In this document: positions 47,417 to 57,227 of the stretch, in pieces
Numbering within the stretch: the stretch's first letter is position 1
Layout: each line of letters opens with the position of its first letter
DNA from: Bacteroidota bacterium
GTDB lineage: Bacteria; Bacteroidota; Bacteroidia; UKL13-3
DNA: 64,000 nucleotides
Reading direction: 5' to 3'
Assembly: GCA_013298895.1 (NCBI GenBank)
Contig: JAAFJM010000006.1
Location: 1 to 64,000, forward strand
Notes under the pieces: model-generated
The model's input: only the letters and a program-made list of their open reading frames with translations
Database searches by the model: none
What the model was told of the DNA's origin: nothing
Translations under genes and position numbers: made by a program

Positions 47417-48784
47417 TTAACCAAATAAAAAACTAAGCATTTCTTCAATCTTCCCTACTTCTATAATTTTTATTGATAATCCTTTAGGAAGCTTATTAAA
47501 TTTTGATAGATAAATAGTGGTAAAACCTAGTTTTTCAGCCTCACTCAAACGTTGTTCAATTCTATTAACAGCTCTAATTTCTCCACTTAATCCAACTTCA
47601 CCAACAAAACATATTTTACTATCAATGGCTATATTTTCGTAACTTGAAACAATAGCCGCTATAATGCTTAAATCAATTCCAGGATCTTCTACTCTTAAGC
47701 CACCAGCTATATTGATAAAAACATCTTGCATACCCATTCGTAAACCACATTTCTTTTCTAAAATAGCCAAAAGCATGTTCAAACGTTTGGTATCGTAACC
47801 ATTGCTATTACGCTGAGGTGTTCCATAAACTGCTTGGCTTACTAGTGCTTGCGTTTCAATGAGTAATGGACGCATGCCTTCAATGGTTGCGGCAATGGTT
47901 ACCCCACTCAAGGCTTCGTCACGCTGACTAATTAGGATTTCAGAAGGATTTGAAACTTCACGCAAACCGCCATTTTGCATTTCATAAATTCCAATTTCAC
48001 TTGTGCTCCCAAAGCGATTTTTAGTAGTTCTTAAAATTCGGTAAACATGGTGACGGTCGCCTTCAAATTGCAAAACAGTATCTACCATATGTTCCAACAG
48101 TTTGGGACCTGCTATGGTTCCATCTTTGGTAATATGGCCAATTAAAAAAACTGGAGTTCCTGTTTCTTTTGCAAAACGAATCATATCACTTGCAGTTTCT
48201 TTAACTTGTGAAATACTGCCGGGAGTTGCATCAATTAATTCACTTTGGAGTGTTTGAATAGAATCAACTATGACAATATCAGGTTGTAATTCTTGGAAAG
48301 CTTTGCCAATTTTTTGGGTAGAGGTTTCGGTAAATAAATAGCAATTATCATTATTAAAAGGCAAGCGCTCAGCACGCATTTTTATTTGTGTATCGCTTTC
48401 TTCACCACTGATATAAAGAACTTTTAAGTCGTTAAATTGTAATGCTATTTGTAATAATAAAGTTGATTTTCCAATACCAGGTTCACCACCAATTAATATT
48501 ACAGAACCCGGAACCAATCCACCACCCAAAACCCTGCTAAATTCTCCATCCTTTAAAACAAGTCTTATATCATTTTTTTGTTCAACTTGATTAATTGGAA
48601 CAGGCTTTAATGCTCGTTGTGCATTACTCGTTTCTTTCCAAGTACTTTTATAATCAAGTTTTTCTTTATGAATTACTTCTTCAATATAAGTGTTCCATTC
48701 ACCACAGCTATTACACTTACCTACCCATTTGCTTGATGAAGCACCGCAGTTTTTACAAAAAAAAGATGTTGAAGTTTTTGCCAT
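47417..48784 (-). CDS. radA: DNA repair protein RadA
   Basis: The 455-residue RecA-like helicase acts in branch migration during recombinational repair. Visible are an N-terminal zinc finger (C10, C13, C24, C27), Walker A GGEPGIGKS (residues 99-107), the RadA-specific KNRFG motif near residue 256 and a C-terminal Lon-protease-like domain (INIAGGLRVEDPGIDLSIIA, VGEVGLSGEIRAV). Length and all motifs are intact. Confidence 0.96.
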   Translation of the reverse strand: MAKTSTSFFCKNCGASSSKWVGKCNSCGEWNTYIEEVIHKEKLDYKSTWKETSNAQRALKPVPINQVEQKNDIRLVLKDGEFSRVLGGGLVPGSVILIGGEPGIGKSTLLLQIALQFNDLKVLYISGEESDTQIKMRAERLPFNNDNCYLFTETSTQKIGKAFQELQPDIVIVDSIQTLQSELIDATPGSISQVKETASDMIRFAKETGTPVFLIGHITKDGTIAGPKLLEHMVDTVLQFEGDRHHVYRILRTTKNRFGSTSEIGIYEMQNGGLREVSNPSEILISQRDEALSGVTIAATIEGMRPLLIETQALVSQAVYGTPQRNSNGYDTKRLNMLLAILEKKCGLRMGMQDVFINIAGGLRVEDPGIDLSIIAAIVSSYENIAIDSKICFVGEVGLSGEIRAVNRIEQRLSEAEKLGFTTIYLSKFNKLPKGLSIKIIEVGKIEEMLSFLFG

Positions 48785-48900
48785 AATTAATTTGATAAAA
48801 TTGTTTTTAAATAAACATAATGCATTCTAAAATCATAATCCTGTTTTTAAGTTAAAATAATTCCTTTCAATTAAGATTTAGCTTGTAAAAATAAAATAAA

Positions 48901-48908
48901 TATATTTG
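48901..48908 (+). promoter_or_regulatory. -7 promoter element of the hybrid kinase gene
   Basis: TATATTTG matches TAnnTTTG, about 45 bases before the ATG at 48953. Confidence 0.55.
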
Positions 48909-48952
48909 TTTTTTATTTTTATAAAATACATTCTTTAAATTAACACATTATT

Positions 48953-51397
48953 ATGCTGAGATATAAGACAAAATTTATTTATTTATTAATAATGCTCCTT
49001 TCAACTTTTATGCACTTAAAGGCTCAGGTAGAAAGTGAAAAAGATAGCTTAGAATCTCTATTACCATATGCTAAAGATAATCAGCGAGCAGATATTTATA
49101 TAGGATTAGCAGAGGCAATTAAACAATATGATTCTGTAAATGCAATTAGTTACGCAAAACAAGCTTTAAAAATATCTAATTCATTAAGTTATGATAAAGG
49201 TATAGCCGGTGCTAATATCATTTTAGGTTATATTGACAGAAACAATGGAAACTATAAAAGTGCAAAAATAAGGTACTTATTTGCGGTATCTTATGCATTA
49301 AAATCAAATGATTTAAATACAATTGCTTGGGCTTATCAAAACATGGGTAATTTATATTATATACAAGCTGACTACCCTAAAGCTATGCGCTATTATTTAG
49401 GTGCTTTAAAAAAAGGAGAAGAGGCTGGTAATTTAAAGAGAATTGCTTTAGCATCTAATCAAATTGGTTCATTATACTCAAATATAAATGATACAAATAA
49501 AGCTACTTTCTTTTATCAAAAGGCTTTCAACATATTAAAAGATTTGGGCGATGAAATAGCATATGCTCGTATATCAACAAATTTAGGAAATATTTATAAA
49601 AGTAAAGAAGAATATATGAGGGCTTTGTATCATTACAACCAAAGTTTAGAAGTTTTTAGAAAGCATAAATTACTTACGGATATATCAACTGTTTTGAATA
49701 ATGTAGGTACAATTTATTTAGCACAAAAAAAGATTAAAAAAGCATTCCCCTTCATAGCAGAATCATACTTGATAGATTTACAATCTAAAGATATGCTTTC
49801 ATTGTCCGTATCTTCCATGAACTTATCTAGCTATTATTTCGAAACTAAAAAAATAGATAGTGCCATTTTTTATGGAGAAATTTCCTTTAACACTGCAAAA
49901 AAAAACAACTTTGGTCTTGAATATACAGAGGCTTGTTTGCATTTAAGTAAAATTTATAATTCAAAAGGAAATAAAGAACGAGCTTTCTATTATTTAAATG
50001 AAAGCAATAATTCGCAAGTACTGAGTGCAAACAACGGTGCAGAAATAGAAGGTATAAGATCTGATTTTGAAAAGGCAAAAAAAGATGAAGTATTAACTAA
50101 ACTTGATGCTGAAAACAAGGAAAGTAAAAGCACAGCCAAAGAAAGTAAACTAAATTCACAAAAAAAGAATGTTGTATTACTGGTTTTGGTATGTGTAATT
50201 GTTTTTTTTATATTGATAATTATTCTATTCTTCTACTTTTTAACTCAAAAGAAAAAAACTAAAAATTTAGAAATTACTTCTGCGTCTAAAAGCAATATCC
50301 TTAACAGAATAAATCACGAATTAAGAACCCCTTTAAATTCATTAATTAACTATAGCTATTTAGCCAATGAAAGTAAAAATCTAACTGAACTAAGAGAATA
50401 CTTATCAGGTATTAACGCCTCAAGCAATGATTTGTTATTTAGTATGAATAATATTGTAAGTTATTTACAAATTGATGCAAAGAATGATTTGGTTTTTGAA
50501 GAGCATTTTGACTTTTTAGATACTTTAAAATCAATCTTTAGTACATTTCAAATTCAATGTAATCAAAAAGGTATTTTATTTTCACAATTAATTTCACCAG
50601 AATTACCAAGGTATTTGAAAGCTGATAAAACAAAAATTACCACAATAATTCAAAATTTATTAAACAACGCACTCAAATTCAGTGAAAATGGTGTAATTAA
50701 AATTGAAATCAAACATCTAAACCAAGATAAAATTCAAAACTATACTAAGTGCTTCATTTTAATTTCCGTAACTGATGAAGGAAAGGGTCTTAATGGTAAA
50801 ACTTTAAAGGATTTAATTTTAAATACTAAAAAAGAAAATAATAACGGCTTTGGGCTTGGGTTATTCATTGTAAAAAAATATGTTGAAAAACTTAACGGTT
50901 CTTTTGAATTAACTAATAATGAAACAATAGGCTGCAATGCAATTGTTAAATTTGAGTCTACTATTGACAACAAAGAAGATAATGAGGACACTATTTCTAG
51001 TTTAAACAATATTAAGCTAAGTAAAAATTTATCCATCCTATTGGTTGAAGACGACTTAACAAATAGTTATACTTTACAAAAAATATTAGAGCGTAAAGGA
51101 TATAATGTAATTTGTGTAGATAAAGGAAAGGATGCTTTTACTGAATTGCTAAAAACATCCATTGATATTGTTTTAATTGATTTAGGTTTACCTGATATGA
51201 GTGGATTAGAAGTAGCTAAATGTATTAGGCTAGGAGGAGAATTCTCTCTAGAAAAAGACATTCCAATTATTGCTTTATCAGCCAATGCGGACCCAATAGA
51301 AATGCAAGATTGCGTAAAAATTGGAATTAATGAATACCTAACCAAACCAATAAATAAAGAGTTGTTGATTAATAAAATGCATGAATTAGTTAAATAA
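48953..51397 (+). CDS. TPR-containing hybrid histidine kinase / response regulator
   Basis: The 814-residue protein has a signal peptide ending HLKAQ, periplasmic TPRs (about residues 50-370), one membrane helix (about 404-425, VLLVLVCVIVFFILIIILFF), a HisKA box with phospho-His in LNRINHELRTPLNSLINY, an ATPase domain (NLLNNALKFSENG, DEGKGL, NNGFGLGLFIVKKYV) and a C-terminal receiver domain (about 690-812: LLVEDDLTNS, phospho-Asp in VLIDLGLPDMSG, IPIIALSANA, NEYLTKPIN). No output domain is fused, so phosphate is probably passed on. Unlike the kinase at 37185 it carries its own receiver. Confidence 0.92.
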   Translation: MLRYKTKFIYLLIMLLSTFMHLKAQVESEKDSLESLLPYAKDNQRADIYIGLAEAIKQYDSVNAISYAKQALKISNSLSYDKGIAGANIILGYIDRNNGNYKSAKIRYLFAVSYALKSNDLNTIAWAYQNMGNLYYIQADYPKAMRYYLGALKKGEEAGNLKRIALASNQIGSLYSNINDTNKATFFYQKAFNILKDLGDEIAYARISTNLGNIYKSKEEYMRALYHYNQSLEVFRKHKLLTDISTVLNNVGTIYLAQKKIKKAFPFIAESYLIDLQSKDMLSLSVSSMNLSSYYFETKKIDSAIFYGEISFNTAKKNNFGLEYTEACLHLSKIYNSKGNKERAFYYLNESNNSQVLSANNGAEIEGIRSDFEKAKKDEVLTKLDAENKESKSTAKESKLNSQKKNVVLLVLVCVIVFFILIIILFFYFLTQKKKTKNLEITSASKSNILNRINHELRTPLNSLINYSYLANESKNLTELREYLSGINASSNDLLFSMNNIVSYLQIDAKNDLVFEEHFDFLDTLKSIFSTFQIQCNQKGILFSQLISPELPRYLKADKTKITTIIQNLLNNALKFSENGVIKIEIKHLNQDKIQNYTKCFILISVTDEGKGLNGKTLKDLILNTKKENNNGFGLGLFIVKKYVEKLNGSFELTNNETIGCNAIVKFESTIDNKEDNEDTISSLNNIKLSKNLSILLVEDDLTNSYTLQKILERKGYNVICVDKGKDAFTELLKTSIDIVLIDLGLPDMSGLEVAKCIRLGGEFSLEKDIPIIALSANADPIEMQDCVKIGINEYLTKPINKELLINKMHELVK

Positions 51398-51507
51398 AGC
51401 TGTTATATCAATTCATGATTTTAATTTTTTTTGAGAAAATAACTCTATAAATCAAATAATTGTAAATATTATAAAATCAATAAAAATATTTAGTGGCTTA
51501 TAAAAAC

Positions 51508-51532
51508 GCTAGTTTTATTTAAATAAAATAGC
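51508..51532. promoter_or_regulatory. Palindrome upstream of sucD
   Basis: TTTTATTTAAATAAAA (51513-51528) is a perfect 16-bp palindrome, extended outward by GCTA and TAGC with one extra base on the left. It ends where a near-consensus -7 element (CATATTTG) begins, about 30 bases before the sucD ATG. It could be an operator; in AT-rich DNA chance is also possible. Confidence 0.4.
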
Positions 51533-51561
51533 ATATTTGCCACACTTTTAAAAAAATAAAA

Positions 51562-52446
51562 ATGGCAGTTTTAGTTAATAACGATTCAAAAGTAATTGTT
51601 CAAGGATTTACAGGTAGCGAAGGAACTTTCCACGCTCAACAAATGATAGAATACGGAACCAACGTAGTTGGTGGTGTTACTCCTGGTAAAGGTGGTCAAA
51701 CTCATTTAGATAGACCTGTATTTAATACAGTTAAAGATGCTGTAGAAAAAGCAAGTGCTAATACCTCAATTATATTTGTACCACCAGCTTTTGCTGCTGA
51801 TGCAATTATGGAAGCGGCTGATGCTGGAATTAAAGTAATTATTTGTATTACTGAAGGTATTCCGGTAGCAGATATGATTCCAGTAAAAGAATATATCAAA
51901 TCGCGCGGTTGTACATTAATCGGTCCAAACTGCCCAGGTGTTATCACTCCAGGCCAAGCTAAAGTTGGTATTATGCCAGGGTTCGTTTTCAAATCAGGTA
52001 GAGTAGGTATTGTTTCTAAATCTGGTACTTTAACTTACGAAGCAGCCGACCAAATTGTAAAAGCTGGTTTAGGTATTTCTACTGCTATTGGTATTGGTGG
52101 CGATCCAATTATTGGAACTCCAACTAAAGATGCAGTTGAATTATTAATGAACGATCCTGAAACTGATGCCATTATTATGATTGGTGAAATTGGAGGAAGC
52201 TACGAAGCAGATGCTGCACGTTGGATTAAAGCTAATGGTAATAAAAAACCTGTTGTAGGTTTTATAGCTGGACAAACTGCTCCTGCTGGCCGCAGAATGG
52301 GTCATGCTGGTGCTATTGTTGGTGGACACGATGATACTGCTGCTGCTAAAATGAAAATTATGGCAGAATGTGGTGTTCATGTTGTTGATTCGCCCGCAGA
52401 AATTGGTTCTAAAATGGCTGAAGTATTAGGCTTAAAAGCTAACTAA
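51562..52446 (+). CDS. sucD: Succinate-CoA ligase, alpha subunit
   Basis: The 294-residue TCA-cycle enzyme subunit forms succinyl-CoA or makes nucleotide triphosphate from it, with the beta subunit. Visible are the CoA-binding Rossmann start ([15 protein letters not shown]), [20 protein letters not shown], the phosphohistidine H248 in [13 protein letters not shown] and a complete C-terminus. The beta subunit gene sucC is not adjacent, so the two are encoded separately in this genome. Confidence 0.96.
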   Translation: MAVLVNNDSKVIVQGFTGSEGTFHAQQMIEYGTNVVGGVTPGKGGQTHLDRPVFNTVKDAVEKASANTSIIFVPPAFAADAIMEAADAGIKVIICITEGIPVADMIPVKEYIKSRGCTLIGPNCPGVITPGQAKVGIMPGFVFKSGRVGIVSKSGTLTYEAADQIVKAGLGISTAIGIGGDPIIGTPTKDAVELLMNDPETDAIIMIGEIGGSYEADAARWIKANGNKKPVVGFIAGQTAPAGRRMGHAGAIVGGHDDTAAAKMKIMAECGVHVVDSPAEIGSKMAEVLGLKAN

Positions 52447-52469
52447 TATATACTATAACATTTATAAAA

Positions 52470-52503
52470 AGAAAAGCTAATATTGAATTAGCTTTTCTTT
52501 TTT
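52470..52503 (+). terminator. Terminator of sucD
   Basis: AGAAAAGCTAAT and ATTAGCTTTTCT form a perfect 12-bp stem with a 5-base loop, followed by T residues, immediately before the tRNA gene. Confidence 0.9.
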
Positions 52504-52504
52504 A

Positions 52505-52576
52505 GGCCTCATAGTTCAATGGATAGAATAGATGTTTCCTAAACATTTGATATGAGTTCGATTCTCGTTGAGGCTA
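52505..52576 (+). tRNA. tRNA-Arg (anticodon CCT)
   Basis: A full cloverleaf can be drawn. The acceptor stem is GGCCTCA with TGAGGCT (G1-U72 wobble). The D arm is GTTC-AATGGATA-GAAT. The anticodon stem is GATGT with ACATT around loop TTCCTAA, with anticodon CCT at 52538-52540. The T arm is ATGAG-TTCGATT-CTCGT and the discriminator is A. CCA is not encoded. It reads AGG codons. No integrase or partial repeat of its 3' end is seen nearby. Confidence 0.93.
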
Positions 52577-52592
52577 CTACAAAATTATTGTA

Positions 52593-53105
52593 TTATTGAT
52601 TAAACATTTCAGCATAAACTTTGCTTAAATCAACATAACTTTGAGCATTGAGTTTAATTTTTTCAACTTGCTCAGGTGTAATTTGCTTAACCACTTTTGC
52701 AGGTGAACCCAATACCAACGAATAAGGTGGAATTTGCGTGCCATCAGTTACCAAAGAATTTGCCCCAATTATGCTAAAATCGCCAATAACAGCATTGTTT
52801 AAAATGGTTGAATGCATGCCAACTAACACATGATTTCCAATTTTAGCACCATGAACAATGGCCGAATGACCAATGATACAATCATGTCCGATATGAGTTG
52901 GACAATTTGGATCAACATGAACTACTGCATTGTCTTGAATATTACTTCTGTCGCCAATAATTATTTCATCTCCATCGGCACGCAAAACGGCACCAAACCA
53001 AATGGAAACCTCATTGCCTAAATTTACATTGCCTATAACTGTAGCAGTTTGTGCTATAAATACTTCATTACCTTTAACAATTGCTTTAGTTAAAGTAAGT
53101 TTCAT
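52593..53105 (-). CDS. Gamma carbonic anhydrase-like hexapeptide-repeat protein
   Basis: The 170-residue left-handed beta-helix protein of the gamma carbonic anhydrase family shows hexapeptide repeats throughout (TATVIGNVNLGNEVSIWFGA, GDRSNIQDNAVVHVD) and the three metal-ligand-type histidines (VVHVDPN, IVHGAKIG, VGMHSTI). It probably binds zinc or iron; whether it hydrates CO2 or acts as an acyltransferase cannot be told. The ATG at 53105 fits homologues; 53123 is also possible. It is the last gene of a manC-hydrolase-CA unit. Confidence 0.87.
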   Translation of the reverse strand: MKLTLTKAIVKGNEVFIAQTATVIGNVNLGNEVSIWFGAVLRADGDEIIIGDRSNIQDNAVVHVDPNCPTHIGHDCIIGHSAIVHGAKIGNHVLVGMHSTILNNAVIGDFSIIGANSLVTDGTQIPPYSLVLGSPAKVVKQITPEQVEKIKLNAQSYVDLSKVYAEMFNQ

Positions 53106-53129
53106 TTTTTCTTTATTAAACATTTTATT

Positions 53130-54287
53130 TTATAAGGCTAAAGCAATATCTAAATACACAAAAATATCATCAGGTAATTCATCTCCTTTTTTAGTAGCAC
53201 GTTTATGCCCAGTTCGAACCACAATTAAATTGTTATCAGGCACCGCAAAAATGTATTGGCCCCTAATTCCTCTGCAATAAAATATATCGTGACCTTTGTG
53301 TTTCATAACCCACCATTGGTAACCATATTTATCGTTTGGTTTGCCATCAATATCTTTTAAGTTAGCCAATTGAATTGATTCTTGAATGTATGAAGAGTCT
53401 AATATTTGCTCACCATTCCAATTACCTCTGTTCATATAAAGTTTAGCAAAACGAGCAAAATCGCGGGCTGTTGCATACCAACAGCAGCTTACTTTTTCCA
53501 TTCCATCTGCTTTATCTAAACTCCAAAAAGCAGGTTGTTCTGCCCCCATTTTTTGCCATAAATTTTCAGCAGCAAACTGCGAAACAGTTTTATTACCCAA
53601 AACTTTTTTCAAAATTATTCCAAGTAATTGTGTGTCGCCTCCTTTGTATTTCCAAGTAATTCCTGGTGTTTCTTTTACTCCTGCTTTTAAAGTTAAGGCA
53701 TTTACATCGTTTCCATAATAAGCCTCGCTTGGCCATGCTAAAGGACTATTATATGTTTCATCAAAATCAATTCCGCTACTCATGGTAAGCAAATGTTTGA
53801 TGGTAATTTTAGCTTTATCACCTTCTTTATAACTATCAATATAATTGCCAACGGGTTCATCTACACTTTTTATCAAACCTTGTTTAATGGCAATACCAAT
53901 TAAAGCAGCAGTAAAACTTTTAGCCATACTGAACGAGTTGGTTACACTTTTATCATTGTTTTGTTCCCAATAGTTTTCGTAAACAATCGAATCGTTTTTA
54001 ATCACCAAAAATGAAGTTGTTTTAAACGATTCCATTTTTTGGATGAGGCTAGCATCAATTTTTGCCTTGTTGTAATTTACCGAAACTACCCAAGGTTGTG
54101 GTTTGGTAGCAGCCATTTCTCGGTAAGGAAATAAATGAAGTTCATCAATATCAGGACTTAATTTGCCACTAAAAATAGTCATGGCAAAAACACGATTTAA
54201 AAATGTTTTGCCATTAATTAATATGGCAGCTTCGCCAATAATTAGTAAGCTAATAATAACTATAAAAAACCACTTGATGAATTTCAT
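53130..54287 (-). CDS. Serine hydrolase, class C beta-lactamase family
   Basis: The 385-residue protein has an N-terminal membrane anchor or signal (residues 5-24), catalytic SMAK (S120, K123) in the SxxK position, a typical TIKHLLTMSSGIDFDETYNS block and RDFARFAKLYMNRGNWNGEQ near the C-terminus. Such proteins are esterases, D-aminopeptidases or penicillin-binding-protein relatives acting in the periplasm; true beta-lactamase activity is unlikely to be the main role. It lies 31 bases after manC and 24 bases before the carbonic anhydrase-like gene. Confidence 0.85.
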   Translation of the reverse strand: MKFIKWFFIVIISLLIIGEAAILINGKTFLNRVFAMTIFSGKLSPDIDELHLFPYREMAATKPQPWVVSVNYNKAKIDASLIQKMESFKTTSFLVIKNDSIVYENYWEQNNDKSVTNSFSMAKSFTAALIGIAIKQGLIKSVDEPVGNYIDSYKEGDKAKITIKHLLTMSSGIDFDETYNSPLAWPSEAYYGNDVNALTLKAGVKETPGITWKYKGGDTQLLGIILKKVLGNKTVSQFAAENLWQKMGAEQPAFWSLDKADGMEKVSCCWYATARDFARFAKLYMNRGNWNGEQILDSSYIQESIQLANLKDIDGKPNDKYGYQWWVMKHKGHDIFYCRGIRGQYIFAVPDNNLIVVRTGHKRATKKGDELPDDIFVYLDIALAL

Positions 54288-54318
54288 TTTTTATTCTAAA
54301 TTACACTTTAAAAGATAA

Positions 54319-55416
54319 TTAAGAAAATTTATCGTTGAATTTTATTTTTATATCAGTAGCAATTTGTTTCACTTCTTGTTCTTGGTTTTTATCGCAAATT
54401 AATAGCACATCAGGAGTATCTACTATGATTAAGTCTTTCACCGATTTTATGGCTATTATTTTGTTCCCTAATGTTTCAGCTTTGTTTACCAAACATCCAT
54501 CCACATTGTAAAGAAAAACATTTTTACCTTTAATAGCATTTTCGTTGTCATCCTTTGTCGATATTTCGTACAATGAGGTCCAAGTGCCTAAATCACTCCA
54601 ACCAAATTCGCTTGGAATAACATAAACATTATCAGCTTTTTCCATTATTCCATAATCAATACTAATACTACGACATTGTTCATAAAATGTTCTAATAGTC
54701 TCAGCTTCGTTTTCGGTAAATAGGTTCTGTGAAGCACTTTCAAAAATATCATATTGCTCAGGCAAATGCTGCTTAAATGCTTTTTTTATGGATGAAATAG
54801 ACCAGATAAATATACCTGCATTCCATAAAAAATCTCCACTTTCAATAAAAGTTTTTGCTATTTCCAAAGTAGGCTTTTCAGTAAACGTTTTTACTTTATG
54901 GATATCAGCAGTTACCGTTTCCTCGATATATTGAATATAACCATATCCTGTGTCTGGTCTGCTTGGTCTAATTCCTAAAGTAACAAGTGAAGGACTTTTA
55001 TGTGCATACGCCATTGCTTCGCCAACATATTTTAAAAATTTTTCTTCATCTATTATCAAATGATCGCTTGGTGCTACTATACAAGCTGCATGAGTATTTA
55101 GTTTATGAATTTTAGCGCTAGCATATGCAATACAAGCAGCAGTATTTTTTGCTGTTGGCTCACCTAAAATTCTATCTTCAGGCATATTAGGTAATTGCTC
55201 TTTAACTAAAGAAATATAAGCAGCATTGGTAACTATAAAAATATTTTCAGGTAAAAAAGATTTCAAAAACCTATCATAGGTTTGCTGCATTAATGTTTTT
55301 CCTGTCCCTAAAATATCTAAAAACTGTTTTGGATATGTGCTTCGACTAGCAGGCCAAAAACGACTTCCAACTCCACCTGCCATTATAATGGCATAATTAT
55401 TTTTATTTTTTTCCAT
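54319..55416 (-). CDS. manC: Mannose-1-phosphate guanylyltransferase
   Basis: The 365-residue enzyme makes GDP-mannose from mannose-1-phosphate and GTP. Visible are the nucleotidyltransferase signature GGVGSRFWPASR with YPKQF (residues 14-32), GEPTAKNTAACIAYA, VAPSDHLI, FTEKPTLEIA and FLWNAGIFIW. It lacks the C-terminal isomerase domain of bifunctional enzymes. GDP-mannose feeds glycan or O-glycosylation pathways; no glycosyltransferases lie adjacent. It is first in the unit with the hydrolase and carbonic anhydrase-like genes. Confidence 0.92.
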   Translation of the reverse strand: MEKNKNNYAIIMAGGVGSRFWPASRSTYPKQFLDILGTGKTLMQQTYDRFLKSFLPENIFIVTNAAYISLVKEQLPNMPEDRILGEPTAKNTAACIAYASAKIHKLNTHAACIVAPSDHLIIDEEKFLKYVGEAMAYAHKSPSLVTLGIRPSRPDTGYGYIQYIEETVTADIHKVKTFTEKPTLEIAKTFIESGDFLWNAGIFIWSISSIKKAFKQHLPEQYDIFESASQNLFTENEAETIRTFYEQCRSISIDYGIMEKADNVYVIPSEFGWSDLGTWTSLYEISTKDDNENAIKGKNVFLYNVDGCLVNKAETLGNKIIAIKSVKDLIIVDTPDVLLICDKNQEQEVKQIATDIKIKFNDKFS

Positions 55417-55661
55417 TAATTAAACTTAAAGTTGAAATAAAACTTCTTCTATTAAGGCTGGCAATTTACTTTATTTTTAAAGTTTTATAAAAATTTATTT
55501 TACCTAATAAAAATAAATTTATTTGTTAAAATTGTTTATGTATTCACATCATCACATTAAATTATTGCCTTGATAATTGCAAAAATTCAAATGGTTATTT
55601 GATTATTATCAACTCCAGTTCAATTGTTTTTAGGTATTTTTACCAAAAATATTTAACACAA

Positions 55662-56996
55662 ATGCAAGAAAAAATTACAATTGTAGGTGGTGGTCTTTCG
55701 GGTTCATTATTAGCTATATACATGGCAAAACGTGGTTTTGAGGTGAGCCTTTTTGAACGCAGACCCGATATGCGTAAAAACAAAATTTATGCTGGTAAAT
55801 CAATCAACTTGGCATTGTCAACTCGTGGTTTAAATGCACTGTCTAAAATTGGTTTAGATACCGAAATATTAAACGATGCCATTCCCATGGCTGGCCGTAT
55901 GATGCATAGTGTAAAAGGCGAACTTACTTATCAGCCTTATGGTAAAGAAGGGCAAGCCATTAACTCGGTATCGCGCGGCAGGTTAAATACCAAATTGGTA
56001 GAACTAGCCGATGAATACCCAAACATTACCATTTACTTTAATGCTAAATGTGTGGATGTAGATTTAACCAAAAACTTGTGTGTTTTTGAAATGGAAGATG
56101 GCAGTAAAAAAGAAGTTTGGAGCGATAGAATTATAGGAACCGATGGTGCTTTTGCAGCTACTCGTGGTAAAATGCAAATGGGCGATAGGTTTAATTACTC
56201 TCAAAATTATTTGCATGTAGGTTATAAAGAATTGGTTATTCCTGCGGGTCCTAATGCTGAGTTTTTAATGGAAAAAGGGGCATTGCATATTTGGCCTCGT
56301 GGCTCATATATGATGATAGCTTTACCTAATCCTGCAGGCGATTTTACGTGTACTTTATTTATGCCTTTTGAAGGTGAATATGGATTTACAAACTTAGATA
56401 CAAAAGAAAAAGTAGTTGAATTTTTTAAAACCAATTTCTCTGATGCAGTAGCTTTAATGCCTACTTTGGCCGAAGACTTTTTTACCAACCCAACTTCAAG
56501 TTTGGTTACTGTTAAATGTTATCCTTGGGTAAAAGAAGATAAATTGGCTTTAATGGGCGATGCTGCACATGCCATTGTTCCATTTTATGGTCAAGGTATG
56601 AACTGTAGTTTTGAAGATGTAGTAGTTTTTGATGAATGTGTAGAAAAGTATTTTCCTAATTGGACAAAAGTATTTGACGAATACCAAAAATTACGCAAAC
56701 CAAATGCGGATGCTATAGCCGATTTGGCTGTTCAAAATTATTATGAAATGGCCGATAAAGTAGGCGACAAAGAGTTTTTACATAAAAAACATATTGAGCA
56801 CGATTTAAGCGATTTATATCCTGAAAAATACAAATCGCAATACGAGTTAACTACCTTTAGTTTATCATCGTATAGTTATGCTTTAAACCAAGGAAAGAAA
56901 AACGAAGCTTTGATTGACCGCATCATTGCCGATAAAGCCGAAGACAAAATAAAAGATGCAGCATACATGGATACCTTGTGGCATTTATTAGCATAA
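55662..56996 (+). CDS. kmo: Kynurenine 3-monooxygenase
   Basis: The 444-residue FAD-dependent hydroxylase converts kynurenine to 3-hydroxykynurenine. Visible are the dinucleotide fold TIVGGGLSGSLLAIYMAKRG, SINLALSTRGLNAL and AIPMAGRMMHS (both typical of Kmo), the DG-type motif GTDGAFAATR, and LMGDAAHAIVPFYGQGMNCS. The ATG at 55662 starts directly with the FAD-binding fold; the longer frame from 55599 does not add to the family alignment. No kynureninase or other tryptophan-catabolic gene is adjacent. Confidence 0.92.
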   Translation: MQEKITIVGGGLSGSLLAIYMAKRGFEVSLFERRPDMRKNKIYAGKSINLALSTRGLNALSKIGLDTEILNDAIPMAGRMMHSVKGELTYQPYGKEGQAINSVSRGRLNTKLVELADEYPNITIYFNAKCVDVDLTKNLCVFEMEDGSKKEVWSDRIIGTDGAFAATRGKMQMGDRFNYSQNYLHVGYKELVIPAGPNAEFLMEKGALHIWPRGSYMMIALPNPAGDFTCTLFMPFEGEYGFTNLDTKEKVVEFFKTNFSDAVALMPTLAEDFFTNPTSSLVTVKCYPWVKEDKLALMGDAAHAIVPFYGQGMNCSFEDVVVFDECVEKYFPNWTKVFDEYQKLRKPNADAIADLAVQNYYEMADKVGDKEFLHKKHIEHDLSDLYPEKYKSQYELTTFSLSSYSYALNQGKKNEALIDRIIADKAEDKIKDAAYMDTLWHLLA

Positions 56997-57061
56997 ATTT
57001 TTTTTGTAAGGAACGAAGTAATTTCGTAAAGAGATTGCTGTAATAAAGATTTTGTATCAAA

Positions 57062-57145
57062 CGTCAATGCGAACGAAGAGAAGCAATCTCAAGCGATAAA
57101 AATTGTACTTCATAACTTGAGATTGCTTCGTTCCTCGCAATGACG
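57062..57145. repeat. Foldback repeat element, copy 1
   Basis: An 84-base element begins CGTCAATGCG and ends CGCAATGACG. Its left arm (AGAAGCAATCTCAAG) pairs with its right arm (CTTGAGATTGCTTCG) around a short spacer, giving a long imperfect hairpin. It is preceded by TATCAAA, as is copy 2. Confidence 0.8.
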
Positions 57146-57227
57146 AATACTTCCGCAGCTTGCTCAAAAATAAAGCTTTCTTGACCGATAGTTATCTGAC
57201 TTGCAATTACAATTATCCTTTATCAAA

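Noticed and set aside
52505-52576. tRNA-Arg as an integration site of a mobile element
   Set aside because: There is no integrase, no direct repeat of the tRNA 3' end and no accessory gene downstream; the neighbouring genes are ordinary.
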